Both the position numbers and the translations under genes were made by a program. Positions 1-8,473 of a DNA stretch of 64,000 bases are shown here, in pieces. The stretch is from Fen-1298 sp963833465 (GTDB taxonomy: Bacteria; Bacteroidota; Ignavibacteria; UBA10030), in NCBI GenBank assembly GCA_963833465.1, contig CAWHXW010000001.1:1-64000 (forward strand). Direction: 5' to 3'. Numbering within the stretch: position 1 is the first letter of the stretch; each line of letters starts with the position of its first letter. The notes beneath the pieces are model-generated. The model had not been told where the DNA came from, searched no databases, and worked only from the letters and a program-made list of their open reading frames with translations.

Positions 1-45
1 CTTGGTCCCGAACCAAGCGCGCTAGCCAGGCTACGCTACGCCCCG
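1..45 (-). tRNA. tRNA-Pro(CGG), 5' part only
   Basis: Read on the minus strand from position 45, the sequence folds as the 5' half of a tRNA: acceptor 5' strand CGGGGCG, TA at 8-9, a D arm with GCG/CGC pairing, then anticodon stem CTTGG, loop TTCGGGA and closing strand CCAAG. The loop gives anticodon CGG, which reads CCG proline codons. The variable loop, T arm and acceptor 3' strand lie outside the window, so the gene is cut by the window edge rather than degraded. Confidence 0.85.
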
Positions 46-89
46 TTTAGTACTTGCATAAGACAATATAGCAATCGCTTACAGGAAAA

Positions 90-1043
90 TCAATTTGGCA
101 AAGTAGAGTTTTTCTGAGCTGAGATGAATTCTTTTTGTATTTGTTCTGCGAGTGCACTCCAATTTGTTTCATCATTCACTTGAATCCATCTGATTCGTTT
201 ATCTGCTCGAAACCATGTCAATTGCCGTTTAGCAAAATGACGTGTATTCTGTTTGATGAGCCGAATCATTTCCTCTTTTGTAATTTTTCCTTCTATAAAA
301 TCGAACACTTCTTTATAACCGACTGTATTCAGCGCATTTGCATCGCGCGAATATCCTTTAACAAGTAGTCTGCGCGCTTCTTCAATCAATCCGTTTTCAA
401 TCATCCAATCAACGCGTTTTTCTATCCGATGATAAAGCGCTTTTCGTTCCCACTCTAATCCAAATTGTACAGCTTCGAATGAAATCTTTTTTTCTTGAAT
501 AGAATGCAAATCTGAAATCGGTTTGCCTGTTGTATAATACACTTCCAATGCACGAATAACTCGCCGCACTTTTGTTGCATCCATCTTCGCTGCTGAAATT
601 GGATCTATCTTTTTTAGACGTTCAAACAATTTATCAGAACCAAACGTACGTGCTTCAATTTCAAGCTGTTCGCGTATCTCCGAATTTTTCCCTGGTCCTT
701 CAAAAAATCCATCAATAACTGCACGAATGTACAAACCAGAACCTCCAACAAGAATCGGCTGTGTGCTTTTCTTTAAAAGTTCTTCTATCTTCGCACGCGC
801 CTGTATTCCATATTCTCCTGCGTTATAATATTGATCTGGATTAAGAATATTCATAAAATGATGAGTAACACGTTTAAGTTCTTCAGGCGCTGGTTTGGCT
901 GTACCGATATCAAGAAACCGGTAGATTTGCCGTGAATCCGCAGAGATAATCTCTCCGCCTAACTTTTCAGAAAGACAAATCGAGAGTTTAGTTTTGCCCG
1001 ATGCTGTAGGACCAACGATAGCGAGAAGCAGTGGACTAATCAT
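90..1043 (-). CDS. miaA: tRNA dimethylallyltransferase MiaA
   Basis: Transfers a dimethylallyl group to N6 of A37 in tRNAs reading UNN codons, in the cytoplasm. The 317-residue protein has the family length. Visible marks are the P-loop GPTASGKT (residues 11-18), the DSRQIYR motif that binds the tRNA A37 region, TAKP a little downstream, GGSGLYI near residue 100, and a C-terminal half with the RQLTWFR motif. It sits 44 bp from the tRNA-Pro on the same strand and 180 bp downstream of pcm. The family assignment is firm; nothing in the sequence shows specific regulation. Confidence 0.96.
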   Translation of the reverse strand: MISPLLLAIVGPTASGKTKLSICLSEKLGGEIISADSRQIYRFLDIGTAKPAPEELKRVTHHFMNILNPDQYYNAGEYGIQARAKIEELLKKSTQPILVGGSGLYIRAVIDGFFEGPGKNSEIREQLEIEARTFGSDKLFERLKKIDPISAAKMDATKVRRVIRALEVYYTTGKPISDLHSIQEKKISFEAVQFGLEWERKALYHRIEKRVDWMIENGLIEEARRLLVKGYSRDANALNTVGYKEVFDFIEGKITKEEMIRLIKQNTRHFAKRQLTWFRADKRIRWIQVNDETNWSALAEQIQKEFISAQKNSTLPN

Positions 1044-1223
1044 TTGAAAGTTCTGGTTGATTCAATATTAAACTTGAAATATATCGTTAGGAGTATTATA
1101 ATTTTTTAATCTCGCTTCCCAAATTATTTTGGAATCTTCTTCTTGGAAACTCGGTTTCCTTTTCCGATACTAAATAAAGTTTGGGATCGAGGTAAAACCT
1201 TACAGACATAATGAATCGTACCC

Positions 1224-1865
1224 CTACTTTTCGCTCCACCCTTTTTTCCCAATTAACGGAACAAATTTAAATCCATGTGCTTCGACTGATTCAAACTTAT
1301 CTCCTATCCGAGTTATTACTCGAATCGACTGCGCTTCTAAATCACCGACTGGAATCACAAGCCGTCCGCCATCTGCAAGTTGATCGAGCAATGGTTGTGG
1401 TACTTCAGGTGCTGCTGCCGTTACAACTATGCCATTATAAGGAGCATATTCATTCCATCCAACTGTCCCATCTCCACAACGCGCCGCAACATGATAACCC
1501 AATTTCTCCAACAGCTTGCGTGCTTGGAGATGCAATTCCATGTGCCGCTCTATTGTGAATACTCGGCATCCCATCTCAGCAAGAACAGCCGCTTGATAAC
1601 CTGAGCCGGTTCCAATTTCTAAAACTTTTGAATCTTTTCCGACTTGCAATTTCTCTGTTTGAAATGCAACTGTGTACGGCTGAGAAATCGTCTGTCCATT
1701 TGAAATTGGCAAAGCATTGTCGTCGTAAGCATTATTTAAAAAAGCCGGTAAAACAAATTGTTCACGTTCTACATGCTGCATAGCACTCAATAATTGTTCA
1801 TTATTGATTCCACGCTGACGCAACAACTCAATCATTTCTGCACGTTCTTTTTCAAATCGATTCAT
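1224..1865 (-). CDS. pcm: protein-L-isoaspartate O-methyltransferase
   Basis: SAM-dependent methyltransferase that starts repair of isoaspartyl residues in aged proteins. The 213 residues match the bacterial PCMT length. The family motif SNGQTISQPY is at residues 55-64 and the SAM-binding glycine loop EIGTGSGYQ at 83-91. Its ATG overlaps the stop codon of the upstream glycosyltransferase (ATGA, 4 nt), so the two are probably translationally coupled, although no functional link between them is obvious. Confidence 0.95.
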   Translation of the reverse strand: MNRFEKERAEMIELLRQRGINNEQLLSAMQHVEREQFVLPAFLNNAYDDNALPISNGQTISQPYTVAFQTEKLQVGKDSKVLEIGTGSGYQAAVLAEMGCRVFTIERHMELHLQARKLLEKLGYHVAARCGDGTVGWNEYAPYNGIVVTAAAPEVPQPLLDQLADGGRLVIPVGDLEAQSIRVITRIGDKFESVEAHGFKFVPLIGKKGWSEK

Positions 1866-2545
1866 TTATATTTCCGAAGTATAACTTTGATAAAATTTAA
1901 TGTTGTTGCCCAATGTGTCATATAACTTTTTTCGTTTCCATAAATTGTTTTTACCGGCACGAATTCTATTTTAAAACCTCTGCGCGCCGCTTTAATAAGA
2001 AACTCTGTTTCTGCTTCGAAGCCAGCCGATTCAAGTTGAATACTTTCAATAACAGACCGGCGAATTAGACGAAAACCGCATTGACTGTCCTTAATTTTGA
2101 TTCCAGTTCGCATTCCTACCAACGCCGACGTGATTAAATTGGATAGTCTGCGATGCAATGGCATACGCGTTCCGATTCTTTCACGCCAGCCGATTACAAT
2201 ATCTGCGTTGGTTTGTCGCTGGACAATAAGAAAATTCGAAATATCCTCCGGTTGATGCTGCAAATCGACATCCATCGTAATAATAAATTCAATCTGGCTT
2301 TGTTTATTTAAATAATCAAAGCCGGTCTGAAGCGCAGCACCTTTACCGAGATTCTTCAGATGCCGCAAAACAATTGCTCCAATCGAAACAGCTATTTCAT
2401 TCGTTCGGTCAGTCGAGCCGTCATCAACAATAACAACCAAAATTTCGCCAATTGCTTTGCGAAGCCGAGTTACAAGTTCTATCAACGAACTTTCTGCATT
2501 GAAAGCCGGAATAAGAACCGCAATTGCCTTAGCTGTGAATTCCAT
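1862..2545 (-). CDS. family 2 glycosyltransferase (DPM1/DPG-synthase-like)
   Basis: GT-A fold transferase of the polyprenyl-phosphate-sugar synthase type. The 227 residues carry the nucleotide-sugar motif VDDGSTD (40-46), the metal-binding DVDLQHQPED (92-101) and the DSQCGFRL segment typical of dolichyl-phosphate mannose/glucose synthase relatives. No membrane segments follow the catalytic domain, so it is the short soluble or peripheral form. Donor and acceptor cannot be read from the sequence. It is coupled to pcm downstream and lies 1 bp after folP, suggesting one transcript folP-GT2-pcm. Confidence 0.85.
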   Translation of the reverse strand: MEFTAKAIAVLIPAFNAESSLIELVTRLRKAIGEILVVIVDDGSTDRTNEIAVSIGAIVLRHLKNLGKGAALQTGFDYLNKQSQIEFIITMDVDLQHQPEDISNFLIVQRQTNADIVIGWRERIGTRMPLHRRLSNLITSALVGMRTGIKIKDSQCGFRLIRRSVIESIQLESAGFEAETEFLIKAARRGFKIEFVPVKTIYGNEKSYMTHWATTLNFIKVILRKYK

Positions 2546-2546
2546 A

Positions 2547-3404
2547 TCAATTCATTTCCGACATATTAGCAGATTTCAAAGCATCGCTAACCATTGCAAC
2601 ACGTTTCATTTCTTTTACATCATGCACGCGGATGATGTTGGCGCCATTCAAGATAGATGCTGTTACGGCGGCGGCTGTTCCTTCTGCTCGTTCGTTCGGA
2701 AGTAAATTTAAAATTGCGCCAAGAAATGATTTTTTTGATACTCCCACTAATACTGGGTATCCAAGAGAAGTCAAAATTTTTAATTCCTTAAGAAGCTGAA
2801 TATTGTGTTCGAATTTTTTTCCGAAACCAATTCCCGGATCTATAATTATCTGCCTTATCCCGGCTTCTTTTGCTGCTTCAACTCGTCTTTGTAAGAATTG
2901 TTTTACATCTTCGGTTACATTCTTATAACTTGGATTCATTTGCATAGTTTTGGGTGTGCCTTTTATGTGCATCAATACGACGCTGGCTTTATGCTTCGCT
3001 GCGATGAATGCCATTTTAGTATCAAATGTCATAGCGCTAATATCGTTGACTATGACTGCTCCAGTTTGCAATGCGATTTCTGCTACTTCCGATTTATAAG
3101 TATCGATCGAAATTGGAATACTTATTTTTTTTGCAAGCAATTCAATAACTGGAATGACTCTCTTTATTTCCTCTTCTATCAAAACCGATTCTGAACCTGG
3201 CCTTGTCGATTCTCCGCCGATATCAATAAAATCCGCACCATCTTCTGCTAACTTCTGCCCATGTTCAACCGCCTTTTCACAGTTCAGATATCGCCCGCCA
3301 TCTGAGAATGAATCCGGTGTTACATTTAAAATTCCCATTACATGAGTCCGCGATGCAAGATCATATTCAACTGATCCAAAACGATATTTGAGATTTAATT
3401 TCAT
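2547..3404 (-). CDS. folP: dihydropteroate synthase
   Basis: Condenses 6-hydroxymethyl-dihydropterin pyrophosphate with p-aminobenzoate in folate synthesis. The (beta/alpha)8 motifs are all visible: GILNVTPDSFSDGG (24-37), DIGGESTRPGS, SIDTYKSEVAE, VNDISAM, IIDPGIGFGK, VGVSKKSFLG and the final RVHDV. The usual HMQGTP appears as HIKGTP. I chose the ATG at 3404 (285 residues): the upstream ATG at 3443 would add 13 residues without homology and overlap the preceding peptidase gene. Predicted first-to-last gene order is peptidase, folP, GT2, pcm. Confidence 0.95.
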   Translation of the reverse strand: MKLNLKYRFGSVEYDLASRTHVMGILNVTPDSFSDGGRYLNCEKAVEHGQKLAEDGADFIDIGGESTRPGSESVLIEEEIKRVIPVIELLAKKISIPISIDTYKSEVAEIALQTGAVIVNDISAMTFDTKMAFIAAKHKASVVLMHIKGTPKTMQMNPSYKNVTEDVKQFLQRRVEAAKEAGIRQIIIDPGIGFGKKFEHNIQLLKELKILTSLGYPVLVGVSKKSFLGAILNLLPNERAEGTAAAVTASILNGANIIRVHDVKEMKRVAMVSDALKSANMSEMN

Positions 3405-3414
3405 TAGAAAATAA

Positions 3415-4860
3415 TTATTGCCATAGCAATCGAATGAGTGCAATACCTACGGCTTTAACACCCCAAGCCATCTTTGCCGGTTCCTTATCTGTGGTGAATA
3501 CAGGGATATCTAATGATGAATGATAATATGGAGAATAATCAATTATGACAGAGTCTGGATTTCCTTTCCATGCTTTTGACAACCAGCCGCGAGTCTGCCG
3601 CATAGATTTGGGTTCATTCCATGCAGCTGTAAAAACTGTAATAGACGGAATTTTTTCTTCCGGTAAATCTAAGTAATCAAGATATTTAGGCAAAAAGACA
3701 TAGGAATCAGTACCGCCCTGAGACGGATTTGTTGTAGCTTCCTTCCAAAATCCTTTTCTACCTACATATTCCTCACCGATTTTTTCAAAGAGCTTCAATA
3801 TTTTGTAATTGTGCGGCACATCGTTCCCTTCAAAGTAGAGACATTGCCGCAATTTTCCGATTCCAATTTCATCATAGTTTATTACACCAAGTATTTTTTT
3901 AAATTCCTTTTTATGCTGTTTAATATAACTGCCTGATGAATAATATTCGCTTCCCCATACAATAAATCGAATACTTTGTTTCGGAATCTGAAACGTTTTA
4001 TTATTCACAAATGTTTTGAAAATACGTGCAACTTCTAACACACCAGATACGCCGGAGGCATTATCGTCTGCGCCGGGTCCGCCGGAATCAGAATCGCCAT
4101 GAGCACACACAATATAATATTCATCCGTTTGTCCTTGAAGTGTTGCAATTATTGTCTTCGGATTTCCAGGCGATATAGATGTTTTAGATGAATATTTTAT
4201 CGAAACGTACGTTCCTCTCTCTAATTCTTTTTGCAACCTCTGACCGGCTATATTAGAAAGGTTGAATACCGGAATGGAATTTTTATTTGATTCTTTTAAA
4301 GTCGAAATCATTGCCCAATTAGAATATGCTGAAGAATTCACGGTCACATAACATAAAATACAGCGTGCTCCTGCATCAACTAACTTTTCGTACATTTTTT
4401 CAGATGGATGCTGACTTAACAGTACTGCGCCTTTATTGATTTTCCCATCATCAATATCATGAATGGAATTGATAAATATAAGATGCGCGGTATCTTGCTT
4501 TACAGAAGGTGAATATCCTGCAAGCCATTCATGCTGAATAAGTCCACTGAGTCGTTTTGGTTGTTCAATTTGCAACTTCCAGCTGTCATTAGAATATACA
4601 AGTTTTTGAGGATCAATTATCATTTCCGGTTTGAAACCGTATTTTTTAAATTTATTGATTACGACCCACGCCGCTTTGTCTCCTGATTTTGTTCCGCCAA
4701 GCCGGTTTCCGCATTCTACTAAATCGTGCACAGTCTTTTGGAGTCGCTTTAGTGAAACCTTAGAAATGAATTTCTCCTCGTTCGCTGATTGTGCGCGAAG
4801 CAATGTTTGCACACAAATACGGAATATAATTACAAAAATAAACCAGCGCCGATGTGTCAT
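3415..4860 (-). CDS. secreted M28-family zinc peptidase
   Basis: Predicted exported aminopeptidase-like hydrolase. An N-terminal hydrophobic signal segment (about residues 5-22) ends near LLRAQS. A protease-associated-like insert occupies roughly 100-225. The co-catalytic zinc site of M28 follows: H254 and D256 in AHGDSD, D265 in GADDNASG, E305 in WGSEYY, D330 in NYDEIG and H447 in YYHSSLD. All expected ligands are present, so it should be active. At 481 residues it is longer than single-domain M28 enzymes because of the insert. Peptide specificity cannot be told. Confidence 0.9.
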   Translation of the reverse strand: MTHRRWFIFVIIFRICVQTLLRAQSANEEKFISKVSLKRLQKTVHDLVECGNRLGGTKSGDKAAWVVINKFKKYGFKPEMIIDPQKLVYSNDSWKLQIEQPKRLSGLIQHEWLAGYSPSVKQDTAHLIFINSIHDIDDGKINKGAVLLSQHPSEKMYEKLVDAGARCILCYVTVNSSAYSNWAMISTLKESNKNSIPVFNLSNIAGQRLQKELERGTYVSIKYSSKTSISPGNPKTIIATLQGQTDEYYIVCAHGDSDSGGPGADDNASGVSGVLEVARIFKTFVNNKTFQIPKQSIRFIVWGSEYYSSGSYIKQHKKEFKKILGVINYDEIGIGKLRQCLYFEGNDVPHNYKILKLFEKIGEEYVGRKGFWKEATTNPSQGGTDSYVFLPKYLDYLDLPEEKIPSITVFTAAWNEPKSMRQTRGWLSKAWKGNPDSVIIDYSPYYHSSLDIPVFTTDKEPAKMAWGVKAVGIALIRLLWQ

Positions 4861-5118
4861 TCAGAATGTGCTAATAATGTTGAAAAAATAATCTCGCAGT
4901 GGAATAATACCGAAATCTTCCGAGAGGAGCAATGGAGGAATTAAACCGACTAGAATTTGAGTCTATGGTTCGTTGAGTTGCTAGGGTCAATTGAAATTGT
5001 ATTTGGAAAGAAACAAAACATTTTTAATAACAAAATAAAAGCGAGAGCAGTTCAAAGATAAGACTTAGTCATATCTTTGTAGATTCGATTGCAGAATAAA
5101 ATGAAAAGAGATAATAAT

Positions 5119-5505
5119 TCACAAGTTGAGCATTCCTTCAACAGTTTTAATCATATTAGCAGGATTGAAAGATGTCTTTGCTAAAATTTTTGTGCGCCCA
5201 AGCGCTTTGTTGCTAAGATGTAATACTTCCGAAGGATAATTTGTTATAAGCAGTGCTGGGATGTCAATTCCTTGTTTGCGGGCAAATCGGATAATCTCAA
5301 CTCCATTGATTCCAGGTAAAAGATAATCACTTATCAAGATATCGAACTTCTCCTGTGAGAGTTTTTTGATTGCATGATCTCCATCTATGCAAAATGTGCA
5401 AAGAAATCCAGCTTTGCGTAATGTTGATATCACTAAAGTTCGGAAAACCTGGTCATCTTCTATAAAAAGAATACGCTTTTCTTTTTGTTGAGCGATAGTT
5501 GTCAT
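5119..5505 (-). CDS. stand-alone response regulator receiver domain
   Basis: A 128-residue CheY-type receiver with no output domain. Acidic pocket E16-D17-D18, phospho-acceptor D60 in LISDYLLPG, a switch threonine in LLITNY and the conserved lysine in ILAKTSF are all in place, so phosphorylation should work. No kinase gene lies nearby; the 258 bp upstream and 117 bp downstream are non-coding. It probably acts by protein-protein contact. Partner and signal are unknown. Confidence 0.88.
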   Translation of the reverse strand: MTTIAQQKEKRILFIEDDQVFRTLVISTLRKAGFLCTFCIDGDHAIKKLSQEKFDILISDYLLPGINGVEIIRFARKQGIDIPALLITNYPSEVLHLSNKALGRTKILAKTSFNPANMIKTVEGMLNL

Positions 5506-5622
5506 AAAATATTATCCGAAGTAAAAATTGGAATAGTAGATTATACAAAATAATGTCTAATTAACAAATTAAATAATAGGATTTCGTATTTATTCATTAC
5601 TCGTAATTTATAATACGTTTTA

Positions 5623-6207
5623 CTATTCTTTCGGAGAAGAGACGCAAGAGCGCATTTTCTTCAGATATAACAACCCCATCGCAACTATCGTAACCCAGCC
5701 CTGCACCTTTATTTCGCCTTGAAATAATTTTTGCTCAACCTCTTCAATTGCAAATTCAACGAGTTCCATCTCTTCCAAATCATCTACAATAGGCTTACAA
5801 ACTTCATGAGCACCGAGTGCAAGGAATAAATGCGCTTTACCTCCGCCATGATTGCCGTTAACAGGATAGCTGCCGAGAGGTATCCATTCTGATGCGTCGC
5901 AACCCATCTCTTCCCGCAACTCTCGCTTTGCGGCATCAAGCGCATCTTCCTCCGGTTCAAGATATCCTCCGATTGGAGCTAAGGAAGTACCATCGACTGC
6001 ATATTTTGTTTGTTGAAACAATAAAACGGTTTTCCGATTTGTGACCGGAAGAATTAGTACATAATCAGGTGAAACAATCCATGGCCAATCATTAATGATT
6101 TTACCATCTGGCAATTCAATAGTGTGCTGTTCAACTCGCAAAAACTTATTGAAATCAAGAATAGTTTTTTTCTTGATAGTCTTCCATTGACGCATAAATT
6201 TCCCCAA
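5623..6207 (-). CDS. Nudix hydrolase (ADP-ribose pyrophosphatase-like)
   Basis: A complete Nudix box (G-x5-E-x7-REUxEExGU) occupies residues 81-103, from G81 through E87, R95-E96 and E99-E100 to G102. The surrounding fold, with LPDGKIINDW and VTNRKTVLLFQQ before the box and a proline-rich strand before the catalytic helix, resembles the ADP-ribose pyrophosphatase branch of 180-210 residues. The substrate is therefore probably a nucleoside diphosphate derivative, but specificity in Nudix enzymes cannot be settled from motifs alone. It stands alone, separated from sod by a terminator. Confidence 0.85.
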   Translation of the reverse strand: MGKFMRQWKTIKKKTILDFNKFLRVEQHTIELPDGKIINDWPWIVSPDYVLILPVTNRKTVLLFQQTKYAVDGTSLAPIGGYLEPEEDALDAAKRELREEMGCDASEWIPLGSYPVNGNHGGGKAHLFLALGAHEVCKPIVDDLEEMELVEFAIEEVEQKLFQGEIKVQGWVTIVAMGLLYLKKMRSCVSSPKE

Positions 6208-6294
6208 GTTTAAACGGATATATACTTATTGATAGAAGTTATAAATAATTCTTTAAACAAACGATAACTAATAGAATTTTCGCTCGCCAGATAT

Positions 6295-6346
6295 AAAAAA
6301 GTCTGACACTGTTACATTACCCTAATTTAACAATGTCAGGCTTTTT
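6295..6346 (-). terminator. intrinsic terminator after sod, possibly bidirectional
   Basis: Inverted repeat AAAAAG-T-CTGACA-CTGTTA against TAACAA-TGTCAG-G-CTTTTT, with A and T runs at both edges, so it can work on either strand. It lies 27 bp beyond the sod stop codon (sod reads leftward). Confidence 0.75.
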
Positions 6347-6373
6347 ATTTGATAGCTGACTGCTGATAAGTGA

Positions 6374-7006
6374 TTACTTTCCTAAAACTAACTGCTTATA
6401 TCGCTCGTTTATTCTTCCCCAATGCAGATTTGTAATAAAGTTATCTATGAATTTAGCACGGGCAGGACCATCTTTGTGATAATATGCATGCTCAAAGACA
6501 TCAAGCGGTATCAGCGGTACGGCACCCCATATTGCGCCATACTGATGTTCATCCACCAATGCATTTAATAAACGACCGGAGTAAAGACGATCGTAAAGAA
6601 GCAACCCCCATCCACCAAGCTTCGCTGAAATTGCTGTAGCTTTAAAATCTGTTTTCCAGCCATCAAACGAACCGAAATCTTTTTCGATTGCTGATTTGAT
6701 TTCCGGGCCTTTCGATGGATCACCGTCGCCGCCGAGCACATCCCAATAAATATCATGAAGAAGTGCACCTGAATGATTCCAACTGAATCGCCGTTTCAAT
6801 TCGCCAATAATGCTGAAGTTGGCGTTTGCAGCAGAACGATCGGCTGTTTCTAAAGCTTTTTCAATATTATTTAGTGCAGTAACATATCCCTTCTGATGGG
6901 TATTGTAATGCCAGTCGGTTGTTTCCGGACTCATAACATTTGCGAGAAGTTTCTTTGCCTCCTCGTCTGTGTACGGCCGTTTATTGAACTTCCATTCGTA
7001 TGCCAT
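6374..7006 (-). CDS. sod: Fe/Mn superoxide dismutase
   Basis: Dismutates superoxide to oxygen and hydrogen peroxide. Metal ligands are recognisable as H33 (WHYNTHQKGYV), H84 (LLHDIYW), D169 and H173 (DVFEHAYY); second-sphere H37 and Y41 are kept. The histidine that usually follows H37 is glutamine (Q38), and the outer-sphere region reads DEHQYGA, unlike classic E. coli SodA or SodB, so iron versus manganese use cannot be assigned. At 210 residues it has normal length with no signal peptide. It lies 190 bp downstream of the SUF operon on the same strand. Confidence 0.93.
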   Translation of the reverse strand: MAYEWKFNKRPYTDEEAKKLLANVMSPETTDWHYNTHQKGYVTALNNIEKALETADRSAANANFSIIGELKRRFSWNHSGALLHDIYWDVLGGDGDPSKGPEIKSAIEKDFGSFDGWKTDFKATAISAKLGGWGLLLYDRLYSGRLLNALVDEHQYGAIWGAVPLIPLDVFEHAYYHKDGPARAKFIDNFITNLHWGRINERYKQLVLGK

Positions 7007-7196
7007 AGCCTAATCCTTTATGTTTATATGATTCTGTTTTGTTTCAATTCAAAATATGGAACGATAAAAGGATGAAATTAGTTCCAATAATAAAATAAAA
7101 ATATCAAAAAGATTAAAATATAAATTCCAGACATCAAAATAGAATTTGCATTTTGTTTATTATCTGTGATTTGAGAATTGAAATTTACACTAAATA

Positions 7197-7589
7197 TCAA
7201 CCCATATTGAGCGAGAGTTTCGCAGCTTCAGACATCATATCCGGATTCCAGATTGGATCGAAAACCAATTCTACTAACACGTTGCTTATACCATGAATTT
7301 GCTGAACGCGCCGTTTCACATCTGCCGCAATCATTGGTCCCATTCCGCATCCCGGCGCTGTTAGTGTCATTCTGATATACACATTCGCATTGCCAGGAAA
7401 TTCTTCTTCAACTTTCACTTCATAAATTAAGCCAAGGTCAACAATATTTACCGGAATTTCAGGGTCGTAACATTGCCTTAACGCCTCCCATACTCTGCCT
7501 TCTGGAACCATTTGCATTTGTTCAACTGCGACACTCATTCCTGCAGATTCAACCTGTATAGGTAATTCATCCTTTTCTTTTGAAGTCAT
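7197..7589 (-). CDS. sufT: SufT-like DUF59/MIP18 Fe-S assembly factor
   Basis: Small factor of the DUF59 (MIP18) family involved in Fe-S protein maturation. The domain runs from about residue 35 to 115, with YDPEIPVNIVDLGLIY, the conserved cysteine loop TAPGCGMG and VFDPIWNPDMMSE, which together are typical of SufT/PaaD-like members. The first 30 residues are a family-variable tail. It is the last gene of the SUF operon, 9 bp after the A-type carrier gene, and this position fits SufT rather than a phenylacetate-degradation PaaD. Confidence 0.88.
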   Translation of the reverse strand: MTSKEKDELPIQVESAGMSVAVEQMQMVPEGRVWEALRQCYDPEIPVNIVDLGLIYEVKVEEEFPGNANVYIRMTLTAPGCGMGPMIAADVKRRVQQIHGISNVLVELVFDPIWNPDMMSEAAKLSLNMG

Positions 7590-7598
7590 TGCTGTATC

Positions 7599-7988
7599 CT
7601 ATTTATGATCACCGCAATCGCAGGTTTTTTCTTCGCCAGACATATCACCGCAGTCACAAAAGCTTGATTGATTTGGATTGTTAAACTTGAAACCTTTTCC
7701 GTTCGAACCATCGATATATTCCACAATAGTTCCTGAAAGACTTTTCAAGTCTTCCCCATTTATATAAATTGAAACACCTTCGCTTTGAAAAATCATATCT
7801 TCTGCTTCTATTTTATCATCAAATGCAAGCAGATACGCTGGTCCACAGCACCCACCGTTTTGTATTCCGATTCGCAATCCGTGAGTATCCGGGATTTGGT
7901 TTTCCCGGCGAATGTTCCGAATCTGTTCTGCCGCTTCCAGTGTGATTTTTACAGCCCGAGTTGATACTTCTGTTTCTTGCATATTCAT
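7599..7988 (-). CDS. sufA: A-type Fe-S carrier (SufA/IscA/ErpA family) with extra Cys tail
   Basis: A-type carrier that receives or delivers Fe-S clusters. The fold (residues 12-115) has the first conserved cysteine in GGCCGPAY (C47, with a second cysteine C48 where most members have serine) and the paired cysteines C111 and C113 in FCDCGDMS, where IscA has CGCGSS. Unusually the chain continues and repeats the motif as CDCGDHK (C123, C125), giving six cysteines. The gene is 32 bp after sufU and 9 bp before sufT. Family membership is clear; whether it is SufA or ErpA in function is inferred from operon context. Confidence 0.88.
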   Translation of the reverse strand: MNMQETEVSTRAVKITLEAAEQIRNIRRENQIPDTHGLRIGIQNGGCCGPAYLLAFDDKIEAEDMIFQSEGVSIYINGEDLKSLSGTIVEYIDGSNGKGFKFNNPNQSSFCDCGDMSGEEKTCDCGDHK

Positions 7989-8020
7989 ACTTTCATCCTC
8001 TTTACTTTTTTGTATAACAT

Positions 8021-8473
8021 TTATTCTGTCGAAACAGTTTCCTTTTTTTCATCCAGGGCGTTCTTCATTGCATGCCACGGAAGAATTGCGCATTTTACAC
8101 GTGCCGGGAACTCGCTTACACCGGCAAAAGCTGCCAGCTTTCCCAACTCTTCCACGCTTCTGCTGTTTTCGTTTTCACCACGCACTAAGTGATGAAATTT
8201 TTCAAACATAACTTCTGCTTCTGCGAGCGTTTTTCCTATTAACACCGTGCTCATTACAGATGCGGATGCTTTTGAAATCGCACAGCCCGATCCCTGAAAA
8301 GAAATTTCAGAAATAACTTCTTTTTCCAACTTAAGATAAATAGTGTAATGATCGCCGCAAAGCGGATTGTATCCATCTACCGAACAGCTGGCATCTTCCA
8401 TTTTTTTGAAGTTACGAGGATTCTTATTGTGGTCGAGTATAATTTCCTGATATAATGCCTTAAGATCAGACAT
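8021..8473 (-). CDS. sufU: SufU, sulfur acceptor for SufS
   Basis: Zinc-dependent sulfur acceptor that takes persulfide from SufS. The 150-residue protein shows the SufU ligand set: C39 and D41 in NPLCGDHY, C64 in GSGCAIS and C128 in VKCAILPW, and carries the long insertion before the last cysteine that separates SufU from IscU scaffolds. The start at 8473 is chosen because it matches the family N-terminus (MSDLKALYQ) and overlaps the sufS stop by 8 nt; an upstream ATG at 8512 would add 13 unrelated residues. No SufE gene is present here, consistent with SufU use. Confidence 0.94.
   Translation of the reverse strand: MSDLKALYQEIILDHNKNPRNFKKMEDASCSVDGYNPLCGDHYTIYLKLEKEVISEISFQGSGCAISKASASVMSTVLIGKTLAEAEVMFEKFHHLVRGENENSRSVEELGKLAAFAGVSEFPARVKCAILPWHAMKNALDEKKETVSTE

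Noticed and set aside
4932..5061. Possible small frameshifted gene (MEELNRLEFESMVR, then ELLGSIEIVFGK in the next frame) with GAGAGGAG before the ATG
   Set aside because: Needs an assumed one-base shift and gives about 40 residues without a known family; could be a remnant but support is too thin.
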